64,000 nt of DNA from Pyxicephalus adspersus (lineage: Eukaryota; Chordata; Amphibia; Anura; Pyxicephalidae): assembly GCF_032062135.1 (NCBI RefSeq), contig NC_092862.1, positions 94,197,279-94,261,278 of the forward strand. Reading direction: 5' to 3'. This document shows, piece after piece, positions 10,850 to 23,250 of this stretch. The position numbers were made by a program, and so were the translations under genes. The first letter of the stretch is position 1. The number at the start of each line of letters is the position of its first letter. The notes below the pieces were generated by a model. It did not search any database. It saw nothing but the letters and a program-made list of their open reading frames with translations, and was not told the DNA's origin.

Positions 10850-11390
10850 AACTTTGATATATTGACAGCAAAAGGAGCTTGCAAAGCTTTTATATAGCCT
10901 GAGCGGCAATGCTAAGCAGCAGTCAAACGTCTCCATGCATTTGTGTTTAAGTGCAGAAGAAATAGCATGTCTGTGGGCAGCAGAGGTTCTTATCAACTCC
11001 CTAATCCCAAGTCCCTGAAAACCTTGAGGGCATGCCTCAGATCTCGCTGAAATCATTGTAGACTTGCACAGTTTGCAGATTAAATATGCTATGTGTTCCT
11101 GGTCCCAACAACAGTTTTATGAGCCCACTAAGCTTCCGACTTTAAGGTTCCTTTCTGAAGATTTTAGGAGCTGCTATAGGCAGTGATGTTTGTAATAAGT
11201 GGCTCTTGTTAATTTCAAGAAGCTTTAGATGCATCATTCTTGACAGAGGAGGACCTGCCAAAATACAAGTTTGCACATCACATGTCTTATTATGCAGGGG
11301 GAATACATAATACACAAAGGCCTTGATGGATTTGATGCCTCTATTATAGGTTTGCCGAGGAATGCTGCAGTTACATGTGCTCTCGCTCAC
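10850..11390. promoter_or_regulatory. Candidate regulatory block, intron 1
   Basis: Complex, low-repeat sequence including CCATGCATTTGTG, TCTCGCTGAAATCATTG and GCAGATTAAATATGC. Enhancer-like texture is the only support. Confidence 0.25.
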
Positions 11391-12239
11391 ATATGATTAG
11401 TGTTTAAATCAGTGTGAAAATAAAATGACACAGAAATGGAAATTTCATTTCACAAGCACCTAATAATGCAAAGCACATTTAAAGGTATCATTTACACCAA
11501 CTTTAAAGTCTGGTCTGTTTCCAGTTTTAGGCTAACACTCAGCATGTAAAAGGGGAAAAGAATGTGCCATCTTTAAATCATAACTTATGTTCCACTTTTA
11601 GGCTAGTATATGCATTAAATAAAATGGTGATACAATCTATTCAAGTGCTAATGCAAAATGCATCATTTGAATAGTTGTATTAAATTAGAGGAAAAGGAGG
11701 AAACCTTACAAACGTTTTGTTTAAAATTAGTATAAAGCTACTTTGTTTCCATCCTAAGCTAAAAAACTTTTACTTGTGTGCCCGAATGAAATTTGGTAGA
11801 GTAATCATGCTTGCTTTGAGAGGTTTAGGTTAGACCATCAACAGAAAAGAACATTTTCAGCATTGTTATGCTGAACATGTATTCCATATTGGCATTTATA
11901 TTTTAACTATGACGCATTTTTGTAAAAAGAAAACATCTGCGGGCCAAGCTTTCTTTTGTGGTACTCTTCAAAGTTTTTCAGACTTGCCAGCCATTATAGA
12001 AGTATTGCACAAAAATAACCAGTCCAAATAGGCTTACTGATACATTTCACTGGACAGTGTAATCATTTGCCTAAATAAATACCTGAAATCGTATGCTTAG
12101 TTTAGCCTGCTCACCTGTGCACTTTTTTATTATATGCTTGAATTTATAACTGTGCTTACACCTATGGAATACTGCATCCTTAATAATTCTTGGTTAATGT
12201 GAATATACTGATTACAAGAAAAAAAAAAAAAAAGCGGAA

Positions 12240-12740
12240 GCCTCTTAATCACCTTCAAGTAAATTATCTTAGTAAATCTACCCCCTTGTCTAATCACAGG
12301 ATAATCACGCTGGTGCTTGACATGGCAGCCCCTCCTTTTATAAATGTGGTGTGAGTCCATTAATTAGAAGCGAAAAAAGTCATATCCTATTTCTAAACAA
12401 TAACATGTGTCAGCTCATTACCCAGGAGACCTGAGCCAATATTGTGCTCAAAGGTTGTTTAATGAATGGAAATGTGAAAGTCCATTTGTCAAGGTAGTAC
12501 AAGGTTCCTGTTAGTTTTCAACCCCCAAATTCATTGTCTGCACGGCCTAGTCATTAGTCATCTGTGTATTAGTACTGCCCTCAGGCAGTCCAGCCCCGCA
12601 CTACTTCACACCAGCATGACTTTGAAAGCCTGTACTGTACTGACTTGTAGAATTACTGCTGTTATTTCCGCCTAACTGGGTCTAAGGTAAGTCCCCTCCC
12701 CACCTTATCACTCAACATAATCCTTCTTTTCTGTTCAGTT
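12240..12740. promoter_or_regulatory. Candidate conserved non-coding element, intron 1
   Basis: Includes TAATTA at 12361-12366, AGGAGACCTGAGCCAATATT and CTGCCCTCAGGCAGTCC, an AP-2-like palindrome near 12580. The composition is complex over about 500 bp and lacks repeats, unlike its AT-rich flanks. It is a plausible enhancer of GLI3 or a neighbour, but no alignment was available. Confidence 0.4.
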
Positions 12741-13119
12741 GCTATCTGTGGCTTTAAGGGAATTCTCCAAAGCCTTTCCTTGTAGGTCTCAATCTCTTTT
12801 CTTTGTTGTGAAAATTATTGTGCTTGTGTTAATTGAATCTGTTAAAAATAGTTGGCAGATGTATTTTTTTTATATTGAAAATAAACATAGGCTAACTCTT
12901 GCCTCCTTTCATACTTTAAACTCTCTGCTCATCAGTGAGGATGGGCTTAAAGGGTTAACAGGAATATTTGGAAAGCAGTCTGAATACATTGAATTAGGAC
13001 TCCTTAATTTTGTGTATATTTCCACAAATTTAAAGCACTTCCATTACATTTTTTTGTATCAGTTTGTTCAGTTCATGTTCATGAAGTTTTTTATCATATG
13101 AACTTTATCTTTGCTCTGG

Positions 13120-13420
13120 CTCTGTGGGGCCGTTTCTTTTTAAGTGAAAACGTACAAGGCATTAAGTAACTTACAAAACATATGGTTTGAGACATTTGGC
13201 AGTTTTCAACCACAAATGTTTATAAATGACGTTCTTTGGAAAAGAGAGGACAGCTGTAGTATTCTCTGTACACGAACAGTGTGATCTGCCATGTTAGCTC
13301 AATTTTACTGATATTTTACAAACCATGCAACGTTGAATGTCATCTCAGTGCAGCTTTTTATAACATATCAGTTCGAGTGCTGACATTATTATTTATATAA
13401 ATTGTTTATGTTGTGTCAGG
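13120..13420. promoter_or_regulatory. Weak candidate regulatory block, intron 1
   Basis: Complex sequence with TTCAACCACAAATG (RUNX-like ACCACA), AAATGACGTTC (CRE-like half site) and ATGCAACGTTGAATG. Support is weak and rests on sequence texture alone. Confidence 0.2.
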
Positions 13421-15804
13421 TGACAGGTGTTAAGTGAATAATACATATATAGCATGTTGTATGCACCTGGGATAAATTCATACCTAAGGGTTTCATTAAC
13501 AACTAATTATTCAATGGCCCCTGTTTCAACCCATAATAATAGCGCTAATATTAGTAGTCAGTAATATAGAATTATAAATGTGTGCATTAATGTGCATGTG
13601 TTTTTGTGTGTTTGAATTCTTTGAAACATTATATTAGTGTATGTATACTGTAAGGTCATTCATGTCTGTATGTTTTAATAATGTACCTAAATATATGTAT
13701 TTGATGTTAATTTGGAATGATATTTATAATAACAAGAATGGTGACCATTACACTTATGAAACTTATCTTTTATCTTCATACCAGGGTTCAGTCATTTTTA
13801 CTACATACATATTTATAAATATGTATTCAGGGGAAATCTTGTTCTGTTTTTTTCTTTCTTTAAACTAGAGAATACTGAAAATTACTCCTTTTACTTAATC
13901 AGATTCTTACTCTCTATTCTGTTGAAGAAAAAGAGGCTGCTGTGTAGCTTGATGACATGACCGATCTCAATCAGAATGTGTACATATTTTTCTTGAAGTG
14001 GCACTACCTGCTTTTTAAATGCCTTTCTCACATACTCTCAATTTTTCATTCCAAGAAGGTTTTCTCACTTGCTTGATTTGTAAGCCAACTTCTATCAGTT
14101 CACAAGAACAAACCCTTGAAAACATAACAAAAATTAAAGTTGATATTTTGTTGAAATGTTTTGCTCCTTACAAAATATCATCAGCTCATTAATTCATTCT
14201 TGTTTTTCAAATAATAATTAGGAAAGTATTTGGTATAAATATGTAGAAAGGTAAAATCACACAGATATTTAAGATTTAGGTATAGTAATAGTAATGTTTG
14301 AGACAAGTTTTGGATCTTTTTCATCTTTTTCAAATTCAGGTTTTTCCATTCAAATTTTTTAGCTTTTTTTAACATATCTGTATAAAAATCCACTTAAAAA
14401 TATAATCTGCAGTTGGTTTGCTGTGTTCCATTTTCTGTGTGTATTGTCAGTGACCTGTTTGAAATACATTGCTTCAGCAGTGATGTATCACTTTAACATT
14501 GATGAAATGCTGGCTGCTATGCTAAAGTGTTTAGGCTACTACTATATAATATCCATCAATAGATTACTAATAGGGTATAAAGCATGCCTTTTTCTGTTGG
14601 ATAAGAGAATCTGAGCTGTAAGCATGTCATCATATTGAACACACTGACTACAAACAGTTTGTGCAGTTATTAGGTATGGGATGCTGATACTGTTACATTT
14701 GATCTGAATGGGCGATGATTGTGTTAGTGTCAGTTACTGATAGTTTCTAGCTATGTGTTAAAAAGATAGACGGTGAATGATAAATTACAAATGCATACAT
14801 TTGTTTTAAAGTAAAGAGTAACTATAGTATAACAGTCATTATAATGTGGTAGATCTTACCTTTATGGTTTCAGTCAGCCTTCTGTTGCCCCATACATTGT
14901 CCCACTGTTAAAATACAGGTTTGCTGGGAAAATGTCTTTGCAAGACTGACAGGTGGTACCATCAGCAGGCCTTTGATACTAAGATAAATATGCCTCCTTT
15001 TGGTTTCTATTATAAATTAGTAACTGCTGCATAATATTTTTTACTTCAATAAAACTATGCACTGCTAAGCCTTCCTTCTAGCTGGAGAGTTGGGCATTTG
15101 GATCTCAGCTGTATAATTGTACCAAAAGGTTAACTTCTGGAAGGTCAGCTATGCACTGCTGCCTGGACTATGAAGCAGGTTCTTCCCGATTGTCATTGGT
15201 GTCAACACCGAAGGAACACCATTTTCAGCAGTCTCCTAAAGTTCAGTTTACAGTTCAACTTGAGGTCAGGGTTGGAGTTTAGGGTGAAGTTGAGAGTGAG
15301 GTTCAGTTGCATGTTTGTGTGTGATAAACTATATTTTCCAGTAAAAAGTTTCACCATGTATATGAGTATGGCACAGAATGAACATTTAGTACTTTTACTT
15401 CTCAATACCATGTTGTTATATTTGAGAAACATGCAAGCTGCAGTTGGTGTGTTTGCTACACTGGGGTTCTCAGCTCACCAGATTGTCAGCAAAGGGGAGT
15501 GGGCAGACTGGAGCACTATAGCTTGGCATAAGGGCCCTTTCAATTAACTCACTTCCCTGTGAGTTAGGTTAGGGTTTACAACACATAGTTGTAAAGCTGG
15601 CCTAAATAAAAGGGAAAAGTAGTAAAAAGTATTGTGAATCCATGAATTCCTGCCAGACCCTAATTTTCAATTGTGATTGGAATGTACATTTTATGTTATG
15701 AGTATTCTTGCTACCTTGAAAATAATTTGTTATCTCAATACTTACCAGGCTGGAAAACCACAAACTGCAGATTAAAATAATGCCGGAAAATGAATCCACA
15801 TGAT

Positions 15805-16025
15805 GGGCCTGATTTATTAAAGCTCTCCAAGGCTGGAGAGGATATACTTTTATCAGGGAAGCTGGGTGATGCAGCAAACCTGGAATGGATCTGGTCCAGG
15901 ATTGAAAACATTTGCTAACAAATAGCACATTACTTTCAAGAAATCAATTCCAGGTTTGCTGAATCACCAAGGTTCACAGATGAAAGTGTATTCTCTTCAT
16001 CCCTGGAGAGGAATAAATCAGACAC
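15805..16025. mobile_element. Palindromic MITE, about 220 bp
   Basis: The whole element folds back. The left end GGGCCTGATTTATTAAAGCT is mirrored by CCTGGAGAGGAATAAATCAG at the right end. Internal CAGCAAACCTGGAATGG is mirrored by AATTCCAGGTTTGCTG, and AACATTTGCTAACAAATAG is nearly self-complementary in the centre. It has no coding capacity and is therefore a non-autonomous DNA transposon. The target duplication and superfamily were not resolved. Confidence 0.8.
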
Positions 16026-17154
16026 AACAATTTTGTATATCTCTTGTGGACTCAGTTAGGTACCTGGGTCTGTACACCTGCTGTGGCCATTGTAAGCACT
16101 GATACCTAAGATGTTGCTTTTTGTGTGGACTATATGTGACCTATTTTGCTTTGTTAGATATAGTATCATTTGTTACCATCTATGTTGTCCCAACTTTAAA
16201 TACATTAACTATCAAATGAAAACACTAAATCTAAAATAAATATTATGTGTTTTTTTAAATAAATTTACTGCTGAGATAGTACATTTATTTGTGTAAGTGG
16301 TTATTTATTTTTGGAAGTGGTGTGTGTCTATGGTAGGTGATCAAGCTTAGTCTTCTTATCAGTGAAACAACCATTGGAAAGGAGCTTAGAAAAAAATATA
16401 TAACTGCAATTAGAAGGCTCTACATTTCAAACCTCTTTTTTGTGTTTGCCATTCACTTAAAGGGGAGGCATATAATAGATACTTTATATTACTATACACC
16501 ATCTACCTTTGCATGGCCAGCATGATTGTGTCTCAAAATTGAGAAACATCTATATTTAACTTGACCAATAAAAGATTGTATATATTAGGTAAAAAACAGC
16601 TGAATTATATAGTTCATCTGTTTTTCTACATCTGTGTAGAGAAATTATTTTGATCCACGTGAAATGATGGATAGGTCTCTTTCTGAAAATGCATTGAAAT
16701 TATGATAGTCACAAAGGGTCTTTTATTGAGCCAAGTGTTATATTGACTAAATTATTCATCATTTATAATATAAAAAACTGGCACATATGTACCTTTACCA
16801 TTTATGTACATCAGTTTGCATGCCATGTCTGGAAATGCAAATTAGTAATTGCCTATTCTGTTCAAATTTACCTGCTTTGTTCAATTGACCTTCCCACCCA
16901 GAATCTTAAGCTGTGGCACTCCAAAGGAAGGGGAGTAGAAAATCATATTACATGCATTGTAGTGCTGGTAGGGAGTGCCAAGGTATAAGAACTGATTTTT
17001 AATAAGGCCCTTGGAGCCTATATATTTTCTAAAAGAATCCAAAGAAAAAGTCAATCAGATACCATAGAAGAAATAATTTTTAGAAGAATAAAATAATTAC
17101 CAATAACAAATAAGGTTTTTGATCTTGGAGGTTTTAAATGTATTTTCCAGTTCT

Positions 17155-17293
17155 AGATTGAAAGCTCTTCGGGGCAGGGCCCTCTTCTCTACCTGTGTCA
17201 CTGTCTGTATCTGTCATTTGTAACCCCTATTTAATGTACAACACTGCGCAATATGTTGGCGTTAAATAAACCTTGTTTAATGATAATAATAAA
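17155..17293 (+). repeat. Solo 3' tail of SINE/LINE family
   Basis: AGATTGAAAGCTCTTCGGGG, then TGTCACTGTCTGTATCTGTC, then ACTGCGCAATATGTTGGCGT, then AAATAAACC, ending in a TAATAATAA tract. It is the same tail as the V-SINE at 5953-6292, with the head and core missing. Confidence 0.85.
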
Positions 17294-18232
17294 ATTCTTG
17301 AAGTACATAGGGTGACTGTTATCTACCTGATCAATGCTTTATTTCACAACCTATAACCACATGTGTGGTCTTTATCTGACCATTTTAGGTATGGCTTGCA
17401 TGATCTATAAGTTTATTTTGAGAGCTGCACATATGGACCTTACACATATTTACACATATTGGTATATGGCTATATCTGGTAAAGGTCGGAAGATGTGCAA
17501 GTGACCCTTTGTTATTAATCCTTGGTTCAGTGAACAAGCTAAATTCCTTAGGTAAATCAACACCACTGTTGCAACCACAATGCAACCCATTTGCTGTGAG
17601 CTCAGCCTGTGGTTTGCATACATCTTGCATGATCCTAGAGCATGGGCCCACAGCTTACACATGCAGGAAGGATCAGTAAAGAAGTTTACATGTAAGCACT
17701 GTTAAACACACATCACTTATAATATGTTATAATTAATATGGTATAATATATGTTACAATTGACAAAGAAGTAGATCCTTTGCAATGCTGAATGTTTGTTC
17801 TTTGCATCCTACCACTTACTACCATATACATAAGTCTAAAAAGTTATAATGCTTAAAGAATACAGTTGCAGTAGCTGTTTAGATGTGATTTTTGAAGGTC
17901 CCTAATCTTGGGAAAGTGCTGCTGGCATTCACATCTGGAGGAATATTGGGGATTCACTGTTTATTAATTGTTGTTTCTTTATCATTTCTGGACCTGACTA
18001 AAGTTCAGGCTATTAAGAACCTGTGAATGGAACAACCAGGCATGAGAATAACATACCCAGTGATTAGTATTTTTATCATGAAGAACATGTGTTCCTTGAA
18101 TATCAATCGTTAATGTAAGGTGTCACTATTACTGAAATCTCCAACATGTTTTGCATACCAGATTGTGCTGGAGAAACAGACTGTGATGTCTTTCTGCATT
18201 TTTAATTGGATCTACTTTTATGTTTTGTGCAG

Positions 18233-18271
18233 TTCTTCGTACAGGGAGATTGTAAGTAATGAGAAGTCAAC
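18233..18271 (+). other. GLI3: GLI3 exon 2, 5'UTR portion
   Basis: The acceptor TTTTGTGCAG ends at 18232; a second AG (CGTACAG) ends at 18244 and could be used instead. Two stop codons (TAA 18257-18259, TGA 18260-18262) lie in frame just before the ATG, so coding cannot extend upstream. The segment also contains GTAAGT at 18252-18257, a strong 5' splice-site match within the presumed exon. Confidence 0.6.
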
Positions 18272-18395
18272 ATGGAAGCACAGTCCCACAGCACTACTAT
18301 GAGTGAAAAGAAAAAAGTAGAGAATTCTCTAGTGAAAGGCCACTCTCGGACCGATGTGAGTGAGAAGGCAGTTGCCTCCAGCACAACTTCCAATG
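18272..18395 (+). CDS. GLI3: GLI3 first coding exon (residues 1-41)
   Basis: Encodes the N-terminus of the zinc-finger transcription factor GLI3, the main transcriptional repressor of the Hedgehog pathway. The translation starts [18 protein letters not shown] and ends [15 protein letters not shown], matching the vertebrate GLI3 N-terminus apart from a few substitutions. The start is supported by a strong Kozak context (A at -3, G at +4) and in-frame stops immediately upstream. The exon ends at 18395, followed by GTGAGT, leaving one base (G) of a split codon, so the intron is phase 1. That G joins AG at 49268 to make Glu, giving the expected SNEDESP junction. No catalytic domain is encoded here: this is the start of the disordered N-terminal region upstream of the repressor and zinc-finger domains. 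Identification is confident. Confidence 0.95.
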
Positions 18396-19600
18396 GTGAG
18401 TTTAAAGAATTAAATATGTTTTTCCGCATTTTTAATTCCTGTCATGATTTGATCTCTATTAGTACATATTGAATTGAAGGATTTTCCCCTTTAATCTCAG
18501 TGTTACCCTGCTTTAGACCCTTATCACTACATAAAGAGCTGCATCACTCACTTTGTTTCACAACTAGGCTTTTCAATCTCAAGTTTCATCTGTAGTTCAT
18601 CTTCTGTAAGAAAATGTATAATTAAGTATAATTATGTATAGATGAATAGACAAAAGGTGCCCATGGGCATTAGATAATCATCAATATACTCTGTCAGTTT
18701 CAGCAGAATCATTCGATGACAGAGATGTCAGAGATGACAGAGAATTACCTTCAAACATTGGGGATAGTAAAAAAGAAATAGACTGCAATGCTAAAGTCAT
18801 ATCTGCTGAAAATTCACAGCCCATAGCTCTTGTTCTCCTAAAATGAAGTTGCCAGGGCTGGTACACACATGTACAATGAGACAATTAGACAATATGAGTG
18901 TAAAAGTATGCACTTGGCAGGAATGTCAGCAAATGAGTTTTGGGTATTCAAACCTTGTCTGACTTTTATGGGAATTCATTGTTTTGAAACAGTAAAAAAC
19001 ATTGCTATGGAGAACATTTACTGCTCACATGGGCAATTACTGCATGTTACTCATGGGAAGATAGGAAACATAGTGTTCAATTTAGGATTAAACATTTTCC
19101 AAATCTTTAACTTACAAATATCAGTGTAGTATACCATCTCAAAATTAAATATTCAACTAATCCCAAAACTTAACCCTTAGCATAAAGTCAAACCCTAAAG
19201 CAGACAAATCAGAAAACTTACTATGCTATGCCTGGACATGAGGGGAGAATCCTTGGTGAATGAGCTCATCAGTCTGCTAAGTTATTTTGTCCCCATAATA
19301 ATCAAAGTAATAGGTAAAATATTCAAATTTGGTTTGAAAGTTTTTCCTGTTTAGATATCACTATATGACTTTTTGGTTAATGATTTTTAAACTTTAGTGT
19401 ATAATTCAGAGACAGTACCTTCATTCACGGTCTACATATCATTTATCTCTTCAGACAATTGCTTGCCTTTCCAGTCAGGGAACTATTTATTGAATCCTTT
19501 CGGGTCCTTTGTCTCATTCCATTTGTTTTAATACTTCTATTTTAAAAGTAGTTTTGGAATACACTTAGTACATTTAGTACATTTTCATAGCATACTTAGG

Positions 19601-19680
19601 GCTCTATTTATAACACAGGAAATTAGACATTCCCACATGGGAATCTTCCAGGTCCATGTGTATCAGTGTTTTCATTTTCT
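19601..19680 (+). mobile_element. Partial copy of ATTCCC palindromic MITE
   Basis: GCTCTATTTATAACACAGGA, then GACATTCCCACATGGGAATC, matches the left half of the elements at 23114-23250 and 57509-57654. The right arm is missing or too decayed to see. Confidence 0.65.
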
Positions 19681-19717
19681 TTTTTGGGAGCAATTTTGTT
19701 CAGTGGTTGCAGATAAA

Positions 19718-19719
<2 letters not shown>

Positions 19720-19761
<42 letters not shown>
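19720..19761. repeat. (AT)n microsatellite
   Basis: About 20 uninterrupted AT units. A simple dinucleotide repeat. Confidence 0.95.
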
Positions 19762-19763
<2 letters not shown>

Positions 19764-22029
19764 TAAAATTCTGAACCTAACCTTGGTGACCTTGCTTGCA
19801 ATACCTTAATACAAAATCTTAATACAAAATTACTTTTAGTATTTTTTGCAAACTCTAAGCCACGATTGAGCAAAGAAAAAAAGGGGCATTAGGGTGCAAA
19901 ACATCTTAAATAAACTCCTACCAACTCCTCATTAGTCAGCATATGTCCATGGAACCCCACCCCCACCCCAGAAAGAGGGTGAAGGCTAGATCACAAAACC
20001 TGTCTTTTATAGAAAGCCTAGACATTCACAATGCAGGGGAATCTGAGGAAAGTCCTGTGCAGGAGCCAGAATGAGAGGAGATGCCGCAGATGGTAAAGTG
20101 CCCAATGCTGTTCAGAGAATGTAGAGGGAATGTTATGCATTAATAGTACATTTCACGAAAATTGTAAAAAATAGCAGTACTTTTTTTACCCATGTGCCCC
20201 AGTGCACTTTATTGCCTTTTATTTTTAATTTGGTGATCTTGGAACTGCTTTTGCTTACCAGTTTCTGGAGCAGTATAACTGTTCCCAAACACACCCTTTG
20301 CAGATTCCTTTCCATCTTTCTAATACAGATAATTTATAATATGTTACAAAGCATCCATAAACGCAAACTAACCTAAATTCGAAACCTGTACCATAGCTAA
20401 ATGTGTTTTACCTAAATTCATGATATGTTTAACTGTAAACATCACATTTACTGCACTTATAGCAAACATGCACTCATGTAAGTAATATATATTCACCAGC
20501 TCAGAGTGACTAAATGAAATACAGTTAACTCATATCAGTAGTCATTTAGCAAGATTGCTGGCATACAGATAACCACTAGAGGGAGAATCTATAAATCTGT
20601 TACAGTGTTTCATATTCTACCGTAAAAATTTTAAACATCAAGCAATACAGAAAGTCATTCAGGTGTAACCCATTAAATAATTATATATTTTAGCTCCCCA
20701 GCAATAAGGTTCCACTTTGATAATGCAATTGCAAATATTTAAATTCTTTTTTTTTTTTTCATTTATGCTTCTTTAGGTGCCAGTCCCCACATAAATGATC
20801 GTTTTATACAGGGAGATTAAATAAGCATTTGGCTTATTTTTTTTCTTAAATACTTCAACAGTGGGATCTCCCTAGCATACCTGTTTTTATTTGATGAAGA
20901 CCTATAGTGTACTGAAAACTTTATCATTTCAAATGGCAGAACTTTATATCTAAGTAAATGGTTTACTTTTTTTCACACACATTTTGTCATATTGCATGCC
21001 AAGTATTAAAGAAATTGTATTGCAGCTGAAAAGTAATGGTAACTAAGTTAGCTATGATTATCATGAACCCAACTAGTAAAACTGGGTAATGCAACATAAC
21101 AGCTTTGCTGTGTTGTTGTTTGTGGGAAGGAAGGTGCATTTTTATGTGTGGATATACTGTAAAGGACATGGACATGTGCACCAACACCAAGTCAGCACAT
21201 ATACATTATACAAAACTTGCTGTAAAGCAATTGTGTAGGTGTAATTTACATCTGAATCTTGATCATACCACTAAACTTAATGTTAACTTAAGCCCAAAAC
21301 CTTAACACACAAAAGTTATCTTTTGCTACCTAAAGTAGACCACTTATCTGGCATGTCTGGATAAAGAGATCTTTCTACTGTGGCCAAGTGCCCCAACAAT
21401 CCTCACTGGCCTGGTATTAGATTCTGCTAGGTAAAGGCGGCTTCCAATATCACATCTATACAAATTCATTGCCCTACTTTCAGAAGAAATGGTCAGCAGT
21501 GGCAGCCACTATGATTCTCATTGCAGATTTACTTTACGATCATTTTGAAGTCAGTGCTGTGTCTCTGCTTTACCTCAATACAGCATTTTCAGGAATATCA
21601 CATAGAAAGCAGGAAGAAAAGAATTTACTGTTTCATGCAACATTTTTATGTTCCTGATTCAAACCTGTTTATTAAATTAATTTAAATCAAGAAAAACTGT
21701 AAAGCTGTGACTCTCGTAAAAATAAAAAGTGTGGCTCCATAAACAGCTTTTTTCACCTCTTATCCTAAATACTTCTCTGACTAGCGGATTTGTGTTTTTA
21801 CCTGGCAATTTTCAGCTGTTTTGTTTAGAAAAAGATTTATAGATTCCAGTAGCACAAGCTAATATGTGTACACACACAACAAATCAGAGAAATAATTCCT
21901 TTTTACTCTGCCTGCATTGTTGGAATTTCAATTAGTTAACTCTGTATGGCAGATTTTTTAATATGAAACAACCTTACCTAAAGGAGGCAACTACTACTGT
22001 GCTAGGGTAAATCTTTTGTTATGTCATAT

Positions 22030-22217
22030 ATACCTGGGTATAAACCAAGATTTTTTTTACCTGAAAATGCCATTAGAAAAAGAATCTTGTTTTATACTTG
22101 AGACACACCAGTAGATGGTGCTGTGCCATCATATAAAGTGTGTAACAAACGCTTGCCATCTGTCTCATTATTTTGTAACAACCTTTGCACAAGGACACAG
22201 TGTCATCTACTGGTGCA
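22030..22217. mobile_element. Foldback repeat with two nested hairpins
   Basis: CACCAGTAGATGGTGCTGTG at 22106-22125 is the inverted match of CACAGTGTCATCTACTGGTG at 22196-22215, 17 of 20 positions. A second inverted pair, GGTATAAACCAAGAT near 22037 and ATCTTGTTTTATACTT at about 22083, lies just upstream. The arrangement suggests a decayed non-autonomous DNA transposon. Boundaries are approximate and the family is not named. Confidence 0.5.
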
Positions 22218-23113
22218 CAACAATAATATAAAAAAATCATTTAGGAGAAAGTAACACATCATAGCCTACTCAAAATTTCCTTATACTTTAACTTAAAATT
22301 GTTGAAAAAATAACTGAGCCCATGTTAATTTAGTTCCCCTTTAAAAAAAATAATTTAAATGACACACAGTGGATGTTTTAATTTATAATAATTTTATTAG
22401 CATTTCTACTGATGACTGTTTTAAATGTTAGTAGTGATGGCCACATTTTTTCTTTCCCCAAGTGAATATTTAGCTTTGTAAGAAAAGTACAAAGTCTGTG
22501 CTCCCAACCTAGAGCACATATACATTAACTAATACTATAGCAAATTTTTTCTTGCTTTTATTTAAAACAATAGATTCATGGTCTTTGCTGTTTATCTGCT
22601 ATTCACTGTTTACCAGAAAGTAATTACCTGGCCTAAATGACTTGATTTAGAGATTCAGGAAAGTGGTTATGAAAGTGTGCTTCTCCTGAATGTCTCAGTA
22701 GTACAATAAATGATTTTTCAATTAAATACAGATTCAGGGTGAAAAAAAAGATGGACCACTTATTTTGCAAACCTGCTAATGAAATTATTTTTAATGAGCT
22801 GCTGCTTCTAATGTGCAGGAATAAAAATGTATTCAGTCTACACAAACAGTGAGCAGCGTTCCCAAGGTTTTTAGCAATATAGTTATTTGTGATATTTTAT
22901 GTGAGGTAACCTGTCCCAAAAAGTTATAAAAATCCTAACCTCAGGCTTGTTGTGTTAAAAATAGCAAGCCAAAATATTTAGGCTAAGATCAGACTAGTGT
23001 TTTTTTTCAAGCGGTACTGCTGCAGACAACTGCATTTTTACTCCCCCTAAAAATGGTTAACAATGGAATGAATAGATTTATTTTTCTGGCTTTGCCTGTG
23101 GTAGCATTACTAT

Positions 23114-23250
23114 GGGCTCTATTTATAAAACAGGGAATCTGAAATTCCCTTAAACATTCCCTCGTGGGAATCAATTACTGCCATTAAAACACATAGATCT
23201 GGAGGATTCCCTTGAGGGAATGTTTGATTTCATGTTTTATAAATCCTATA
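23114..23250. mobile_element. ATTCCC palindromic MITE, copy 1
   Basis: The left arm GGCTCTATTTATAAAACAGG mirrors the right arm GTTTTATAAATCC. ACATTCCCTCGTGGGAATCA on the left is mirrored by GGATTCCCTTGAGGGAATGT on the right. The copy at 57509-57654 shares both arms and the central ATTAAAACACATNGA, so this is a genuine dispersed family. It has no coding capacity. Confidence 0.85.

Larger units (their letters stand above)
7197..18232 (+). other. GLI3: GLI3 intron 1 (inferred), about 11 kb
   Basis: Bounded by the GTGAGT donor at 7197 and the TTTTGTGCAG acceptor ending at 18232 (an alternative acceptor, CGTACAG, ends at 18244). Apart from a MITE at 15805-16025, a SINE tail at 17155-17293 and the candidate regulatory blocks listed separately, it holds AT-rich DNA with no supported gene. 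Stretches where nothing specific was seen are 8240-9100, 9570-10240, 11400-12230, 13430-15800, 16030-17150 and 17300-18230. The intron call depends on the candidate exon 1 being right. Confidence 0.4.

Noticed and set aside
18396..18472. Continuation of the first GLI3 coding frame past 18395
   Set aside because: The frame stays open by chance into the intron. GTGAGT at 18396 and the matching acceptor at 49267 define the true exon end.
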